Part shown: positions 1-8,295 of the stretch, one piece after another | Position numbering within the stretch: the first letter of the stretch is position 1 | Layout: each line of letters opens with the position of its first letter | Source: Deltaproteobacteria bacterium | GTDB taxonomy: Bacteria > Myxococcota_A > Polyangia > Haliangiales > Haliangiaceae | Direction: 5' to 3' | Assembly (NCBI GenBank): GCA_025353585.1 | Contig: JANXOM010000422.1 | Coordinates: 1 to 48,680, forward strand | DNA: 48,680 bases | Notes under the pieces: generated by a model | Seen by the model: only the letters and a program-made list of their open reading frames with translations | The model's database searches: none | Told to the model about the DNA's origin: nothing | Position numbers and translations under genes: made by a program

Positions 1-1403
1 CCCGAGCGGGTGCGCCGTCCGATCGTGGAGTCCTGCTGGTCGCGCAGCCGCTCGAGCGCGGCGAGCTCGCGGGCGCTCTGGGCCGCCGCCGCCTTCGCGC
101 GCGCGAGCAGCGCGGGCGCCTCCACGTCGGCGAGCAGCGAGACGGCGGTGGTCGCGCGGCCCGCCGCGAGCTCGAGCTCGGCGACGGCGACCGTCGCGCG
201 CGTGAGGCCGGCCCGCGCGTCGGCGTTGTCGCGCCACACCGCGAGCGCCTCGTGATAGCCGAAGCGCGCCGCGCCGAACACGCGGTAGAGGTCGTCGCGG
301 TCAGGCCCGCCGGCTGTCGCGATGAGCTCCACGAGCTCGGCGAGGCGCGCGTCGGCGCGGGCCACGAGCTCTGTCGAGCCGCGGTGCTCCAGGTACGCCT
401 GGAGCGCGAGCCGCAACGACTCCGCGCTCGGGTAGCGGGCGTCGGGGTCCTCGTGCATCGCGCGCTGGCAGATCCGCGCGAGCTCGGGCGGCGCGCTCGC
501 TGGCATCTCCGGTTCGGAGCTCACGATGCTCGCGATGACCGAGATGATGTCGCTGCCCTCGTGCGGCACGCGGCCCGTGATGAGCTCGTAGAGCACCGCG
601 CCGGCGAGGTAGACGTCCGTGCGTTCCGACAGCGCCGGGCTGCCCTCGCGGCCGAGCATCTCGGGCGCCATGTAGGACGGCGTGCCGGCGAGCTCGCGCT
701 GGCTCGCCGCGAGCGGCAAGCGCCCGCTGCCATCGTCGCGGAGCGAGACCGCGATGCCCCAGTCGAGGAGGTAGACCTCGCCGAAGTCGCCGATCATCAC
801 GTTGCTCGGCTTGAGATCGCGATGCACGACCCCGCGGTGATGCGCGTAGCGGATCGCGTTGAGCACCTGCATCAGGACGCCGAGGTTCCAGGCGAGCAGG
901 TCCGTCGCGCCGAAGCGCCGCGCCACCTCGGCCGGGTCCTGCGCGAGCGCGTGCCACGACGCGCCCTCGACGCGCTTGAGCACCACGAGCGGCATGCCGT
1001 CACCGTCGAGCTCGACGAAGTGCACCGGCACCACGTTCGGGTGCTCGATCGCGCCCGTCACCCAGGCCTCGCGGAGCAGATCGAGCGCGGCGCCCGGGTC
1101 GCGGCGCTTGAGCGTCTTCACGGCGACGATGCGCCCGAGCGAGACTTGCTGTGCCTCGCGGACGATGCCCATGCCGCCCTCGCCGATGACCTCGCCGTGC
1201 ACGAGCTGGATCGACGCGCCGGGCGAGCGACCCGAGAGCTGCTCGAGCACGGCCATCGCGCGCGTGCCGGCCGTGCTGAGGGCCGGCGGCACGATGGTCT
1301 TCTGCGGCGAGGTCTTCAGCGTCGCCGCGACGTCCTCGCCCACCGTGTCGAGCCAGGCGATCGCGTCCTCCTTGCGCTTGGCCGTCTTCGCGATCGAGTC
1401 CAC
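1..1403 (-). CDS. Serine/threonine protein kinase, 3' end beyond window
   Basis: Read on the minus strand from a GTG at 1403, this frame stays open to the window edge (at least 467 codons). The kinase domain starts near residue 55 with the glycine loop GEGGMG, then the AVK lysine, HRDLKPSN catalytic loop, LLDWGIA (DWG in place of DFG, a common variant in bacterial kinases) and GTPSYMAPE. All residues needed for phosphotransfer are visible. The C-terminal part is Ala/Arg-rich and helical and runs off the edge, so its other domains are unknown. The start lies 5 bases after the stop of the sigma-54 regulator, with a GAGGCGG-like stretch before it, so the two are probably co-transcribed. I infer a cytoplasmic kinase acting in the same pathway as the regulator. 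Confidence 0.85.
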   Translation of the reverse strand, partial: MDSIAKTAKRKEDAIAWLDTVGEDVAATLKTSPQKTIVPPALSTAGTRAMAVLEQLSGRSPGASIQLVHGEVIGEGGMGIVREAQQVSLGRIVAVKTLKRRDPGAALDLLREAWVTGAIEHPNVVPVHFVELDGDGMPLVVLKRVEGASWHALAQDPAEVARRFGATDLLAWNLGVLMQVLNAIRYAHHRGVVHRDLKPSNVMIGDFGEVYLLDWGIAVSLRDDGSGRLPLAASQRELAGTPSYMAPEMLGREGSPALSERTDVYLAGAVLYELITGRVPHEGSDIISVIASIVSSEPEMPASAPPELARICQRAMHEDPDARYPSAESLRLALQAYLEHRGSTELVARADARLAELVELIATAGGPDRDDLYRVFGAARFGYHEALAVWRDNADARAGLTRATVAVAELELAAGRATTAVSLLADVEAPALLARAKAAAAQSARELAALERLRDQQDSTIGRRTRS

Positions 1404-1408
1404 GCGGC

Positions 1409-2752
1409 TCAGTCCGCCTCGATGCCGTACGTGCGCAGCTTCTTCCAGAGCGTGGTGCGGTTGATGCCGAGCATCGCCGCCGCCTTCGTCTTCTGGTTGT
1501 CGCAGAGCTCGAGCACGCGGAGGATGTGCGTGCGCTCGAGCTCGTCGAGCGTGGGCACGTGATCGCCCGCGAACGTCGAGAGGCCGGGCGAGGGCGCGGC
1601 GGGGCGCGGGCCGGCGACGTCGGCGACGTCGATGACATCACCGGCGGCGAGGATGACGGCGCGCTCGATCGTGTTCTCCAGCTCGCGTACGTTGCCGGGC
1701 CACGCCTGCGCTTGCAGGTGGGCCAGCGCCGCGTCCGTGATCTCGGGCCGGCCCCGCTCGGCGCGCTGCGCCGCGTCCTCGGCGAAGTGGCGCGCGAGGA
1801 GCCCGATATCCTCGCGGCGGTTGCGGAGCGGCGGGACCTCGATCGTGATGACGGCGAGGCGGTAGTAGAGGTCCTCGCGCAGGAGCCCGCTGCGCACGGC
1901 CTCGGCGAGCGGGCGGTTCGTCGCCGCGATCACCCGCGCATCGACCCGCATCGCGCTCGTGCCGCCGACGGGCTTGATCTCGCCATCCTGCAGCGCGCGC
2001 AGGAGCTTCGGCTGCAGCTCGATGGGCAGCTCGCCGATCTCGTCGAGGAAGAGCGTGCCGCCATCGGCGGTCACGAACAGGCCGCGCTTCGCGCTGTCGG
2101 CGCCGGTGAACGCGCCGCGGACGTGCCCGAACAGCTCGCTGTCGAGCAGCGTGCCGACGAGCGCGCCGCAGTTGACGGGCACGAACGCGCGGCCGGCTCG
2201 CCGCCCCGCGAAGTGCAGCGCGCGCGCGACGAGCTCCTTGCCCGTGCCGCTGTCGCCCGTGATGAGGACGGTCGCGTCGCTCGGGGCGACCTTGTCGATC
2301 GTGGCGCGCAGCTGCTGCATCGCCGGCGATTCGCCGATCATCGAGCCGTACGCCAGGCGCTTCGTCAGCTCGCCGTGGGCCCGGCGCAGCTCGTCCTCGG
2401 CGAGCGCGCGCGAGACGACCATGCGGAGCTCGTCGGGTGAGAATGGCTTGCCGAGGTAGTCGCGCGCGCCGAGCTTCATGCCGCGGACGGCGGTGTCGAT
2501 CGACGGGTACGCGGTGATGAGCAGCACGGCCGGCGGCGGCTCGCCCACCAGCAGCCGCGGCAACAAAGACACGCCGTCCTGATCCGGCAGGTTGATATCG
2601 CACAGGACCAGATCGAAGCGGCGGCGCGCGGTGGCGGCGAGGGCCCCGGCCGCGCAGTCGACCGTCTCGACCTCGTACCCGGCGCGCGTGAGCACGTCGT
2701 TGCACAGCGCGCGGATCCCGCGCTCGTCATCGACGACGAGGATGGCGCTCAT
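1409..2752 (-). CDS. NtrC-family sigma-54-dependent response regulator
   Basis: This 447-residue protein has all three domains of the family. The receiver has acidic residues D8/D9, phospho-acceptor D52 and conserved K102. The AAA+ domain has Walker A GDSGTGKE (about 166-173), the sigma-54 contact loop GAFTGA (213-218) and a Walker B ending FLDEIG (near 237). A Fis-type helix-turn-helix closes the protein (about 418-445). It should activate sigma-54 promoters when phosphorylated. The gene follows the histidine kinase 2762-4657 by 9 bases, so that kinase is the obvious partner. Nothing is missing or truncated. The target promoters are not identifiable here. Confidence 0.95.
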   Translation of the reverse strand: MSAILVVDDERGIRALCNDVLTRAGYEVETVDCAAGALAATARRRFDLVLCDINLPDQDGVSLLPRLLVGEPPPAVLLITAYPSIDTAVRGMKLGARDYLGKPFSPDELRMVVSRALAEDELRRAHGELTKRLAYGSMIGESPAMQQLRATIDKVAPSDATVLITGDSGTGKELVARALHFAGRRAGRAFVPVNCGALVGTLLDSELFGHVRGAFTGADSAKRGLFVTADGGTLFLDEIGELPIELQPKLLRALQDGEIKPVGGTSAMRVDARVIAATNRPLAEAVRSGLLREDLYYRLAVITIEVPPLRNRREDIGLLARHFAEDAAQRAERGRPEITDAALAHLQAQAWPGNVRELENTIERAVILAAGDVIDVADVAGPRPAAPSPGLSTFAGDHVPTLDELERTHILRVLELCDNQKTKAAAMLGINRTTLWKKLRTYGIEAD

Positions 2753-2761
2753 ATGGAGGAC

Positions 2762-4657
2762 TCAGTCCCCGGCGGGCCGCGAGGGGCTCGCGGTGATAGC
2801 CGGCGGCTGGTAGGTGGGTATCATGACGCGAAATTCGGCGCCGCGGCCGCCCGGACCCTCGCCAACCTCGATCGAGCCGCCCACGGTCGCCACGAGGTGC
2901 TTGCAGACGGCCAGCCCGAGGCCCGTCCCGACGCCGGCGGCCTTCGTCGTGAAGAACGGGTCGAACACGCGCCCGCGATCGGCCACCGGGATGCCGGGCC
3001 CATCGTCGGCGACGGTGAGCACCGTCGCGAGGCCGCCGGGCGTGGGCTTCGCGCTGACGGTGATCGTGCCGCCTGGCTCCGTGAGCGCCTGGGCCGCGTT
3101 CTGCACGAGGTTCACGAGCACCTGCTGCAGCGCGTGGGCCTCGATCGCGATCGGCGGGGTCGAGGTGACCTCGCTGCGCAGCGTGGCGCGCGCCTTACGG
3201 AGCTGCGGCTCGAGGAGCGCGCCGACGTGGCGGACGACCGCCGCCGGATCCGAGCTCCACGCGCTGGCCGCGCCGGTCGTGGTAGCGGCGAGGCCGGGAT
3301 CCGAGGCCCGCGGCGCGCGCGCGTACTCGAGGAGCCCGCCGACGATCTTCTTCATCCGCTCGGCCTCGCTCTCGATCATCTCGAGCGCGGTGCGGTCCGG
3401 GTGGCCGGCGGGCTTGTCCTCGAGGAGCAGCTTCGCGTAGCCGAGGACGGTCGTCAGCGGGTTGTTGATCTCGTGCGCGACCTGCGCCGACATCACGCCG
3501 ACCGACGCGAGCCGGTCGCCGCGCGCGAGCGCCGTCTGCAGCTCGCTGCGCTCCGCGATCCGCCGCGCCATCTCGTCCACGCGCTGCGCGAGCACGCCGA
3601 TCTCGCCCGGGCCGCGCACGGCGGGAGGCACGTCGGCCGCGCCGTCGACGTTGCCGCCGCCCGCGATCGCGTCCGCGCGCCGGGCCAGCTCGGCGAGCGG
3701 ACGGGTCAGGCGCGACGCGAAGAGCGCGCCGAGCGCGAGCGCGATGGCGAGCGCGAGGCCGCCGACGATCGCGGTGTCGCGGCGCGTCTGGTCGGCGAGC
3801 GCGTAGGCCTCGCGCTCCGGCTGCTCGTGCAGGATCGCCCAGCGCACGCCGCGCGTGGATTGGTACGTGGACAGGTTGCGATACGCGCTCACCCAGCCGT
3901 TCGCCGTCAGCGTGCCCTCGACGGACGAGGCCAGCGCGCGGTCGACCGCGGGATCACGGCCCGCGAGCGTGGTCGGCGGCGCGCCCGCCGCCCCGCCCGC
4001 CACGGTGTCGCTCGACGCGACGGGCACGCCGGCGCCGTCGACGACGATGACGCGCGCGCCGGGGCCGAGCCGGGCCGCCGCGATGACGTCACGCACGAAG
4101 CCGAGATCCAGCGAGGCCACGAAGCTGCCCATCAGCTCACCGGTGCGCCCGCGCGCTTGCACGACGAGGCGCACCACCGGGTGGCCTTGCTCGTACGTGA
4201 GGTCGCCGATGTAGCCGCCGAAGCTGTTCGTGCCGACGTCGAGGTTCGGCGGCAGCGGATCGCCGGAGCTGAGCTTGCAGTCGGCGTCGAGGATCGAGAG
4301 CGCGTGCACGATCGGCACGTCGCGGCGCAGGCGGCGGAGGAGCAGCTGGGTCTCGCGCGTGTCGTCAGGGGCGTCGGCCCACGACGCGGCCGCGAGCTCG
4401 ACCGTGCGCCGGGCGTCCTGCAGCGTGCCGTCGAGCGCGGCGCCGAGCGCGCGGATGTGTGCGAGCGAGCCGCGGGCCACCTCGCGCTGGACGTCGTCGC
4501 GCGCGCGGACCACGGCCAGCACGCCCACGATGACCGTCGGCACGAGCGCGGCGAACGCGAGCACGGCGAGGACGCGGCCGCGAAGCGACGGGGTGGGCTT
4601 GCCCATCGCCGTCTGCGCCGCCGGCTGGCGCTGCGGTTCGATCGAGGGTGAGCGCAT
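2762..4657 (-). CDS. Membrane sensor histidine kinase (Cache-like sensor, HAMP, HisKA, HATPase)
   Basis: The 631-residue protein starts at ATG 4657, two bases after the stop of the upstream lipoprotein gene; an open frame extends farther upstream but overlaps that gene. Membrane helices lie at about 29-50 and 296-316 and enclose a periplasmic region of about 245 residues that looks Cache-like. A HAMP stretch follows, then the H-box VAHEINNP with His395, an N-box (NLVQNAAQAL), DDGPGIP and GVGTGLGL. It should autophosphorylate on His395 and pass the phosphate to the regulator just downstream. Because the upstream genes encode two binding-protein-like lipoproteins, I infer that its signal may be a small solute presented by one of them. 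Confidence 0.93.
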   Translation of the reverse strand: MRSPSIEPQRQPAAQTAMGKPTPSLRGRVLAVLAFAALVPTVIVGVLAVVRARDDVQREVARGSLAHIRALGAALDGTLQDARRTVELAAASWADAPDDTRETQLLLRRLRRDVPIVHALSILDADCKLSSGDPLPPNLDVGTNSFGGYIGDLTYEQGHPVVRLVVQARGRTGELMGSFVASLDLGFVRDVIAAARLGPGARVIVVDGAGVPVASSDTVAGGAAGAPPTTLAGRDPAVDRALASSVEGTLTANGWVSAYRNLSTYQSTRGVRWAILHEQPEREAYALADQTRRDTAIVGGLALAIALALGALFASRLTRPLAELARRADAIAGGGNVDGAADVPPAVRGPGEIGVLAQRVDEMARRIAERSELQTALARGDRLASVGVMSAQVAHEINNPLTTVLGYAKLLLEDKPAGHPDRTALEMIESEAERMKKIVGGLLEYARAPRASDPGLAATTTGAASAWSSDPAAVVRHVGALLEPQLRKARATLRSEVTSTPPIAIEAHALQQVLVNLVQNAAQALTEPGGTITVSAKPTPGGLATVLTVADDGPGIPVADRGRVFDPFFTTKAAGVGTGLGLAVCKHLVATVGGSIEVGEGPGGRGAEFRVMIPTYQPPAITASPSRPAGD

Positions 4658-4659
4658 GG

Positions 4660-5841
4660 CTAGGGCGTCCCCGGGGCCGGCGGCGCGCGCACGAGGCGCC
4701 GCCAGCCGCGCCGCACGCCGGCGAGGGCCTCGTCGGGCGTGGCGTCGCCCGCGACGACGGCCGCGATGGCGGGGTTCAGATCGTCGAACAGCACCGGCGT
4801 GCGCGGCGACGCCGGGAGCGGCTCGGCGGCGGCGAGCGCGTCGTGGATCGCGCGCACCAGCGGCGGCGCGAGCGCGAGCGCACCGCGGCGCGTGGGGATC
4901 GTGCCGAACGCCTCGGCGAGCTGCTGCTCTACCGCGGGCGACGTCAGCTCGCCGGCCAGCCGCCAGCCGGCGTCGGGGTGCGGCGCGCAGCGCGGGACGA
5001 CGAGCAGCTGCCCGCCCCGCGGCGCGTGGGCGAGCGGCGACACGGCGAGGTTGCCGCGCTCGGTCGGCGCCGTGCGATCGAACAGCGCCGCGAGCTGCCA
5101 CGGGCCGGTCACCCAGTACACCAGCTCGTGCGCGCGCCAGCGACGGAGCTCGTCCGGAGCCTCGTCGCCGGCGGGCGGCGGCGGCGGCGCCAGATCGCCG
5201 AACAACGCCGCGTACGCGGCGAGCGCGCGCGCCGGGCCCTCGCCGCCCAGCGGACGCACGGGGGCGCCGCCGACCGCGAGCTCGCCGCCCTCGGCGCGCA
5301 GCCACGCCACGAACCAGTAGCCGTCGACCCGCACGGCGAGCGGGTGCGGAATGGCCGGCGTGCGCGCGGCCCGGGCGGCCGCGGCCAGCGCCTGCACCGA
5401 CGAATCGGCCGGCGCGGGCGCGGCCGCATCGCGCAGGACCACGAGCCCGTCGACCGTCTGCGGCACGCCGTACCCGGCGGCGAGCGCGGCCGCGTCGGGC
5501 GTCCAGTCGGCGGCGGCGAGCTCCGCGGGGACGGGGACGAGCAGGTCCTCACCGACGAGCGCCGGCAGCCAGGTCGCGTCGATGCGCACGAGGTCCGGAC
5601 ACGCCGTCTTGGCCGTCAAGATCTCGCGGATCACCTGCTGCCCGCGCGCGAACGGCACGAGCTGAGATTCGACGGCCAGGCTGCGCTCGGCCATCGCCGC
5701 GTTCACGAGCTCCGTCTCCTCGGGCCCGAACGTGTGCAAAAACCGGATCGCCGGCCCGGGCTCGCCCAGCGCGCCGCGGGTCCCGCACGCGGCGAGGGCG
5801 GCTAGCAGCAGCGCGCGGTGCACGCCGGCAATGTACGCCAA
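4660..5841 (-). CDS. Solute-binding-protein-like lipoprotein without a transporter
   Basis: The predicted protein (393 residues from TTG 5841; 387 from the alternative GTG at 5823) begins with a short signal peptide ending in the lipobox LAAC. The mature part resembles family 1 extracellular solute-binding proteins of sugar ABC transporters: an opening strand with FLHTFGPEE, a VRIDATWLPALVGEDLLVPV segment near residues 85-105, and late YWVTGPWQLA-type and GGQLLVVP segments. No permease or ATPase gene is nearby. Instead a histidine kinase follows by 2 bases. I infer a periplasmic ligand sensor for that kinase rather than a transport component. The exact start is uncertain because neither candidate has a clear ribosome site. 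Confidence 0.8.
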   Translation of the reverse strand: MAYIAGVHRALLLAALAACGTRGALGEPGPAIRFLHTFGPEETELVNAAMAERSLAVESQLVPFARGQQVIREILTAKTACPDLVRIDATWLPALVGEDLLVPVPAELAAADWTPDAAALAAGYGVPQTVDGLVVLRDAAAPAPADSSVQALAAAARAARTPAIPHPLAVRVDGYWFVAWLRAEGGELAVGGAPVRPLGGEGPARALAAYAALFGDLAPPPPPAGDEAPDELRRWRAHELVYWVTGPWQLAALFDRTAPTERGNLAVSPLAHAPRGGQLLVVPRCAPHPDAGWRLAGELTSPAVEQQLAEAFGTIPTRRGALALAPPLVRAIHDALAAAEPLPASPRTPVLFDDLNPAIAAVVAGDATPDEALAGVRRGWRRLVRAPPAPGTP

Positions 5842-5848
5842 CCGGTCG

Positions 5849-7363
5849 TTACTTGAGCTCGCAGAAGCCGTCGTTGCAGGCCGGCGTGGCGCTCGGGCAG
5901 TCCGCCGGGCCCGCGCACGTCTTGCAGCTCGTCGGCGCGGTGCCGCCGGGCACGTTCGCCTCGAAGTAACAGCCGCACTGGAACTCGGGCGAGAACGGCG
6001 CGACGGGGCCCATCTCGACGGATCGCTGCACGTTCATCGCGCACGCCGGCACGAGGCCGCTCTTCACGATCGCGTCGAGCAGCGGCTGGTCGAGCCGCGG
6101 CAGCGAGAAGCGCGTGACGAACGCGGCGGCGGCGGCGTTCGGGATGCTGCCCGAGACGTTCGCGAAGAAGTGCACGGGCCCCCACACCGCGTAGTGACCA
6201 TCGCGCACGTTGCGCTTGTCGCGCGTGAACTGGGTGGAGTCGGGGTAGTAACCGCAGGTCTGGTCCGTGCCCTTGAACGCGAGGATGCGCAGCCGGGAGC
6301 GCTCGGCGTCGGCGAAGTCGGTCGAGAGGATGCCGATGGCGCCGCTGCTGTCGGCCGGCGCGACCGCCTCGAGCTGATCGCGGACCTTGCCGCTGCTGCC
6401 GCGATCGCGGCCCCACCACTTCGCGGCATCGACCCCGATCGCGCGCGCGATCATCTGCTGCGTGCCCGAGCCGGAGTTGCGGACGAAGTAGAGCTTCGGG
6501 TCGAGGTACGGCGCCGACGTGGTGTCCGTGTTGCCGCGGCCGAAGATCGTATGGCCCATCTCGGCGCTGATCGTCGTCTCGCTCGACGTCGACGGCACGA
6601 CGAAGGTCATCGGCTGGATCGGCCCGAGGTACTCGGCGATCGCGTCGGTCGGGTTGTAGTCGGCGTTGCACGAGCTCGCGAAGACGTCCGACGCGCCGAC
6701 GTCCAGCGTGGCGCCCGCGCCGAACGAGCACGCGGTGGTCTGGCCGGTCACGTCGAACAGGAGCGCCTGCTTGCCGACGATGTCCGTCACCTTTCGCTTC
6801 GCGGGATCGGGGTTGAACATGTTGTCGACGCCCTTGCAGGAGCCGGACGGCTGGTACGCGAGGACGTACGGCGGCTGGTTCGTCGCGAGGAGCGGCGCCA
6901 TGATCGCGAGGAACGGCTGGATCGCCGTCGAGCCACCGACGACGACCGTGTTGCTGCCGGGCGCCACGCACGGCGGCAGGACCGGTGGGGGCGGAGCGTC
7001 CGCGGTGCTCGCCGGCCCCGCGTCGATCGTGGGCGGCGCGATGGCGGCGGGCTCCTCGGCGCTGCCGCACACGCCGATGCGGGCGCAGTTGTCGAACGCC
7101 GAGCACGACGCGGTGCTGCACTGGTTGGCGAACTGCTCCGGCGTCGTCGGGGTGCCGAAGAAGCACCCGTCGGGGCCGAGGTTCGACGCCACGCACACGC
7201 TCTGCAGGCAGTACGGATGACCGCCGAACGACGCGCAGTCGCTGTCGGTGGCGCACTGCGCGCCGTCGTGGTCGAAGATCGCGCTGCACGCGCCGACGAG
7301 GGTCCCGGCGCCGACGAGGCACAGCAGGATAGAGCTCCACTTGATCCGGACGGGCTGCGACAT
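5849..7363 (-). CDS. PstS-like substrate-binding lipoprotein with cysteine-rich modules
   Basis: This 504-residue protein starts at ATG 7363, preceded by a good Shine-Dalgarno (AGGAG). It has a signal peptide with a lipobox (LVGAC). A Cys-rich module with a C..DSDC...C....C pattern follows, then a Pro/Ala linker, then a phosphate-binding-protein-like domain. That domain shows GGSTAIQPFL at its start and RNSGSGTQQM in the middle, as in PstS-type proteins. A second Cys-rich module with the same spacing ends the protein. It should sit on the outside of a membrane and may bind an oxyanion. No pst transporter genes are present. The gene lies 8 bases after the TPR/PEGA gene in a signalling operon, which favours a sensing role. 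Confidence 0.82.
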   Translation of the reverse strand: MSQPVRIKWSSILLCLVGAGTLVGACSAIFDHDGAQCATDSDCASFGGHPYCLQSVCVASNLGPDGCFFGTPTTPEQFANQCSTASCSAFDNCARIGVCGSAEEPAAIAPPTIDAGPASTADAPPPPVLPPCVAPGSNTVVVGGSTAIQPFLAIMAPLLATNQPPYVLAYQPSGSCKGVDNMFNPDPAKRKVTDIVGKQALLFDVTGQTTACSFGAGATLDVGASDVFASSCNADYNPTDAIAEYLGPIQPMTFVVPSTSSETTISAEMGHTIFGRGNTDTTSAPYLDPKLYFVRNSGSGTQQMIARAIGVDAAKWWGRDRGSSGKVRDQLEAVAPADSSGAIGILSTDFADAERSRLRILAFKGTDQTCGYYPDSTQFTRDKRNVRDGHYAVWGPVHFFANVSGSIPNAAAAAFVTRFSLPRLDQPLLDAIVKSGLVPACAMNVQRSVEMGPVAPFSPEFQCGCYFEANVPGGTAPTSCKTCAGPADCPSATPACNDGFCELK

Positions 7364-7371
7364 GGAGGCTC

Positions 7372-8295
7372 CTAGAAGTTGCCGCCGACGAGGATCCCCG
7401 TCGGGGCGAGCGCGGCGTGGACTTCGTGGGTGGACGAACGCGACAGCGTGAGCTTGAGTGACACCACGCCCGAGACGAGGGCGGCGATGCCGGCGATGTC
7501 GCCGATCGCGGAGAACGTCTTGACGTGCGAGGCCTTGCTCGACAGGTCCGAGGCCGACGCGCCGAGCTTGCCCTTCTCGGCGGAGAGGTCCCGCGACTCC
7601 TTGAACGCGAGCGCGCCGAACGTGAGCGCGCCGACGCCGAGGACGCCGGTCGTGATCCAGCTGGCGGTGACGAGGGTGCCGCGTCCGTCGTTGCCCGCCG
7701 CCCGCGCGTCGAGGACGAGGGGCGCGATCGGGGCGGGCTTGACGAGCACGAGCGAGGCGGCGGCGGTGTCGCCAGCGGCGATCTCGATGAAGCGCGTGTC
7801 CGGCGGCAGGCCCGTGCGCATCGCCGTGATCTTGCGCCGACCGATGCTGATCGAGACCGGGTGTGCGAGCGGCGACGTGCCGACGAACTCGTCGTCGATC
7901 GTGATCTCGCAGCCGGGGACGTTGGTGGTGATCGCGATCTTGCCGACGCGCGTCTTGAGGATCCCGATCGTCTTCTGGACCTCGGCGCGGTGGTCGGCGG
8001 CGTCGCCCGACTCCGCGAGGTAGCGCTCGAGCGCGGTGAGCGCGGCCGCGTAGTTCTGCAGCTGGTAATAGGTCTCGCCGACGTTGTAGAGGACGACGGC
8101 GTTCGGCGCGATCTCGTACGCGCGCCGGAACTCGATGAGCGCGGCGCGGTAGTCGGCCTCGTCGTAGAGGGAGACGCCGCGCTCGAAGTGCTGCCCGGCC
8201 TCCTGCATCGGGGACGGCGCGGCCGGATCGGCGAGGACCGGCGAGGCGAGGAGCGCGTGGGCGGCGAGGAGCGCGAGCAGCGGGCGTCGGGTCAT
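7372..8295 (-). CDS. TPR and PEGA-domain protein with a C-terminal membrane hairpin
   Basis: The 307-residue product has an N-terminal signal peptide (about 1-22). TPR-like helices follow (about 30-115: HFERGVSLYDEADYRAAL, then VLYNVGETYYQLQNYAAAL), then a PEGA-like beta domain (about 117-190, with PGCEITIDDEFVGTSPL). Two hydrophobic segments near the C-terminus could form a membrane hairpin. Its ATG overlaps the stop of the upstream kinase gene by 4 bases, and the PstS-like lipoprotein follows after 8 bases. Such TPR-PEGA proteins are common in myxobacteria and usually have no assigned function. Here it is probably an envelope scaffold linking the kinase to the lipoproteins. Confidence 0.85.
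   Translation of the reverse strand: MTRRPLLALLAAHALLASPVLADPAAPSPMQEAGQHFERGVSLYDEADYRAALIEFRRAYEIAPNAVVLYNVGETYYQLQNYAAALTALERYLAESGDAADHRAEVQKTIGILKTRVGKIAITTNVPGCEITIDDEFVGTSPLAHPVSISIGRRKITAMRTGLPPDTRFIEIAAGDTAAASLVLVKPAPIAPLVLDARAAGNDGRGTLVTASWITTGVLGVGALTFGALAFKESRDLSAEKGKLGASASDLSSKASHVKTFSAIGDIAGIAALVSGVVSLKLTLSRSSTHEVHAALAPTGILVGGNF

Noticed and set aside
252..1562. Plus-strand frame opposite the first Ser/Thr kinase
   Set aside because: The translation lacks any domain and the minus strand carries all kinase motifs. The same holds for other shadow frames such as 11852-13837 and 27577-28959.
4660..7363. ABC importer for phosphate or sugar
   Set aside because: No permease or ATPase gene occurs in the window. 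The neighbours are kinases and a response regulator.
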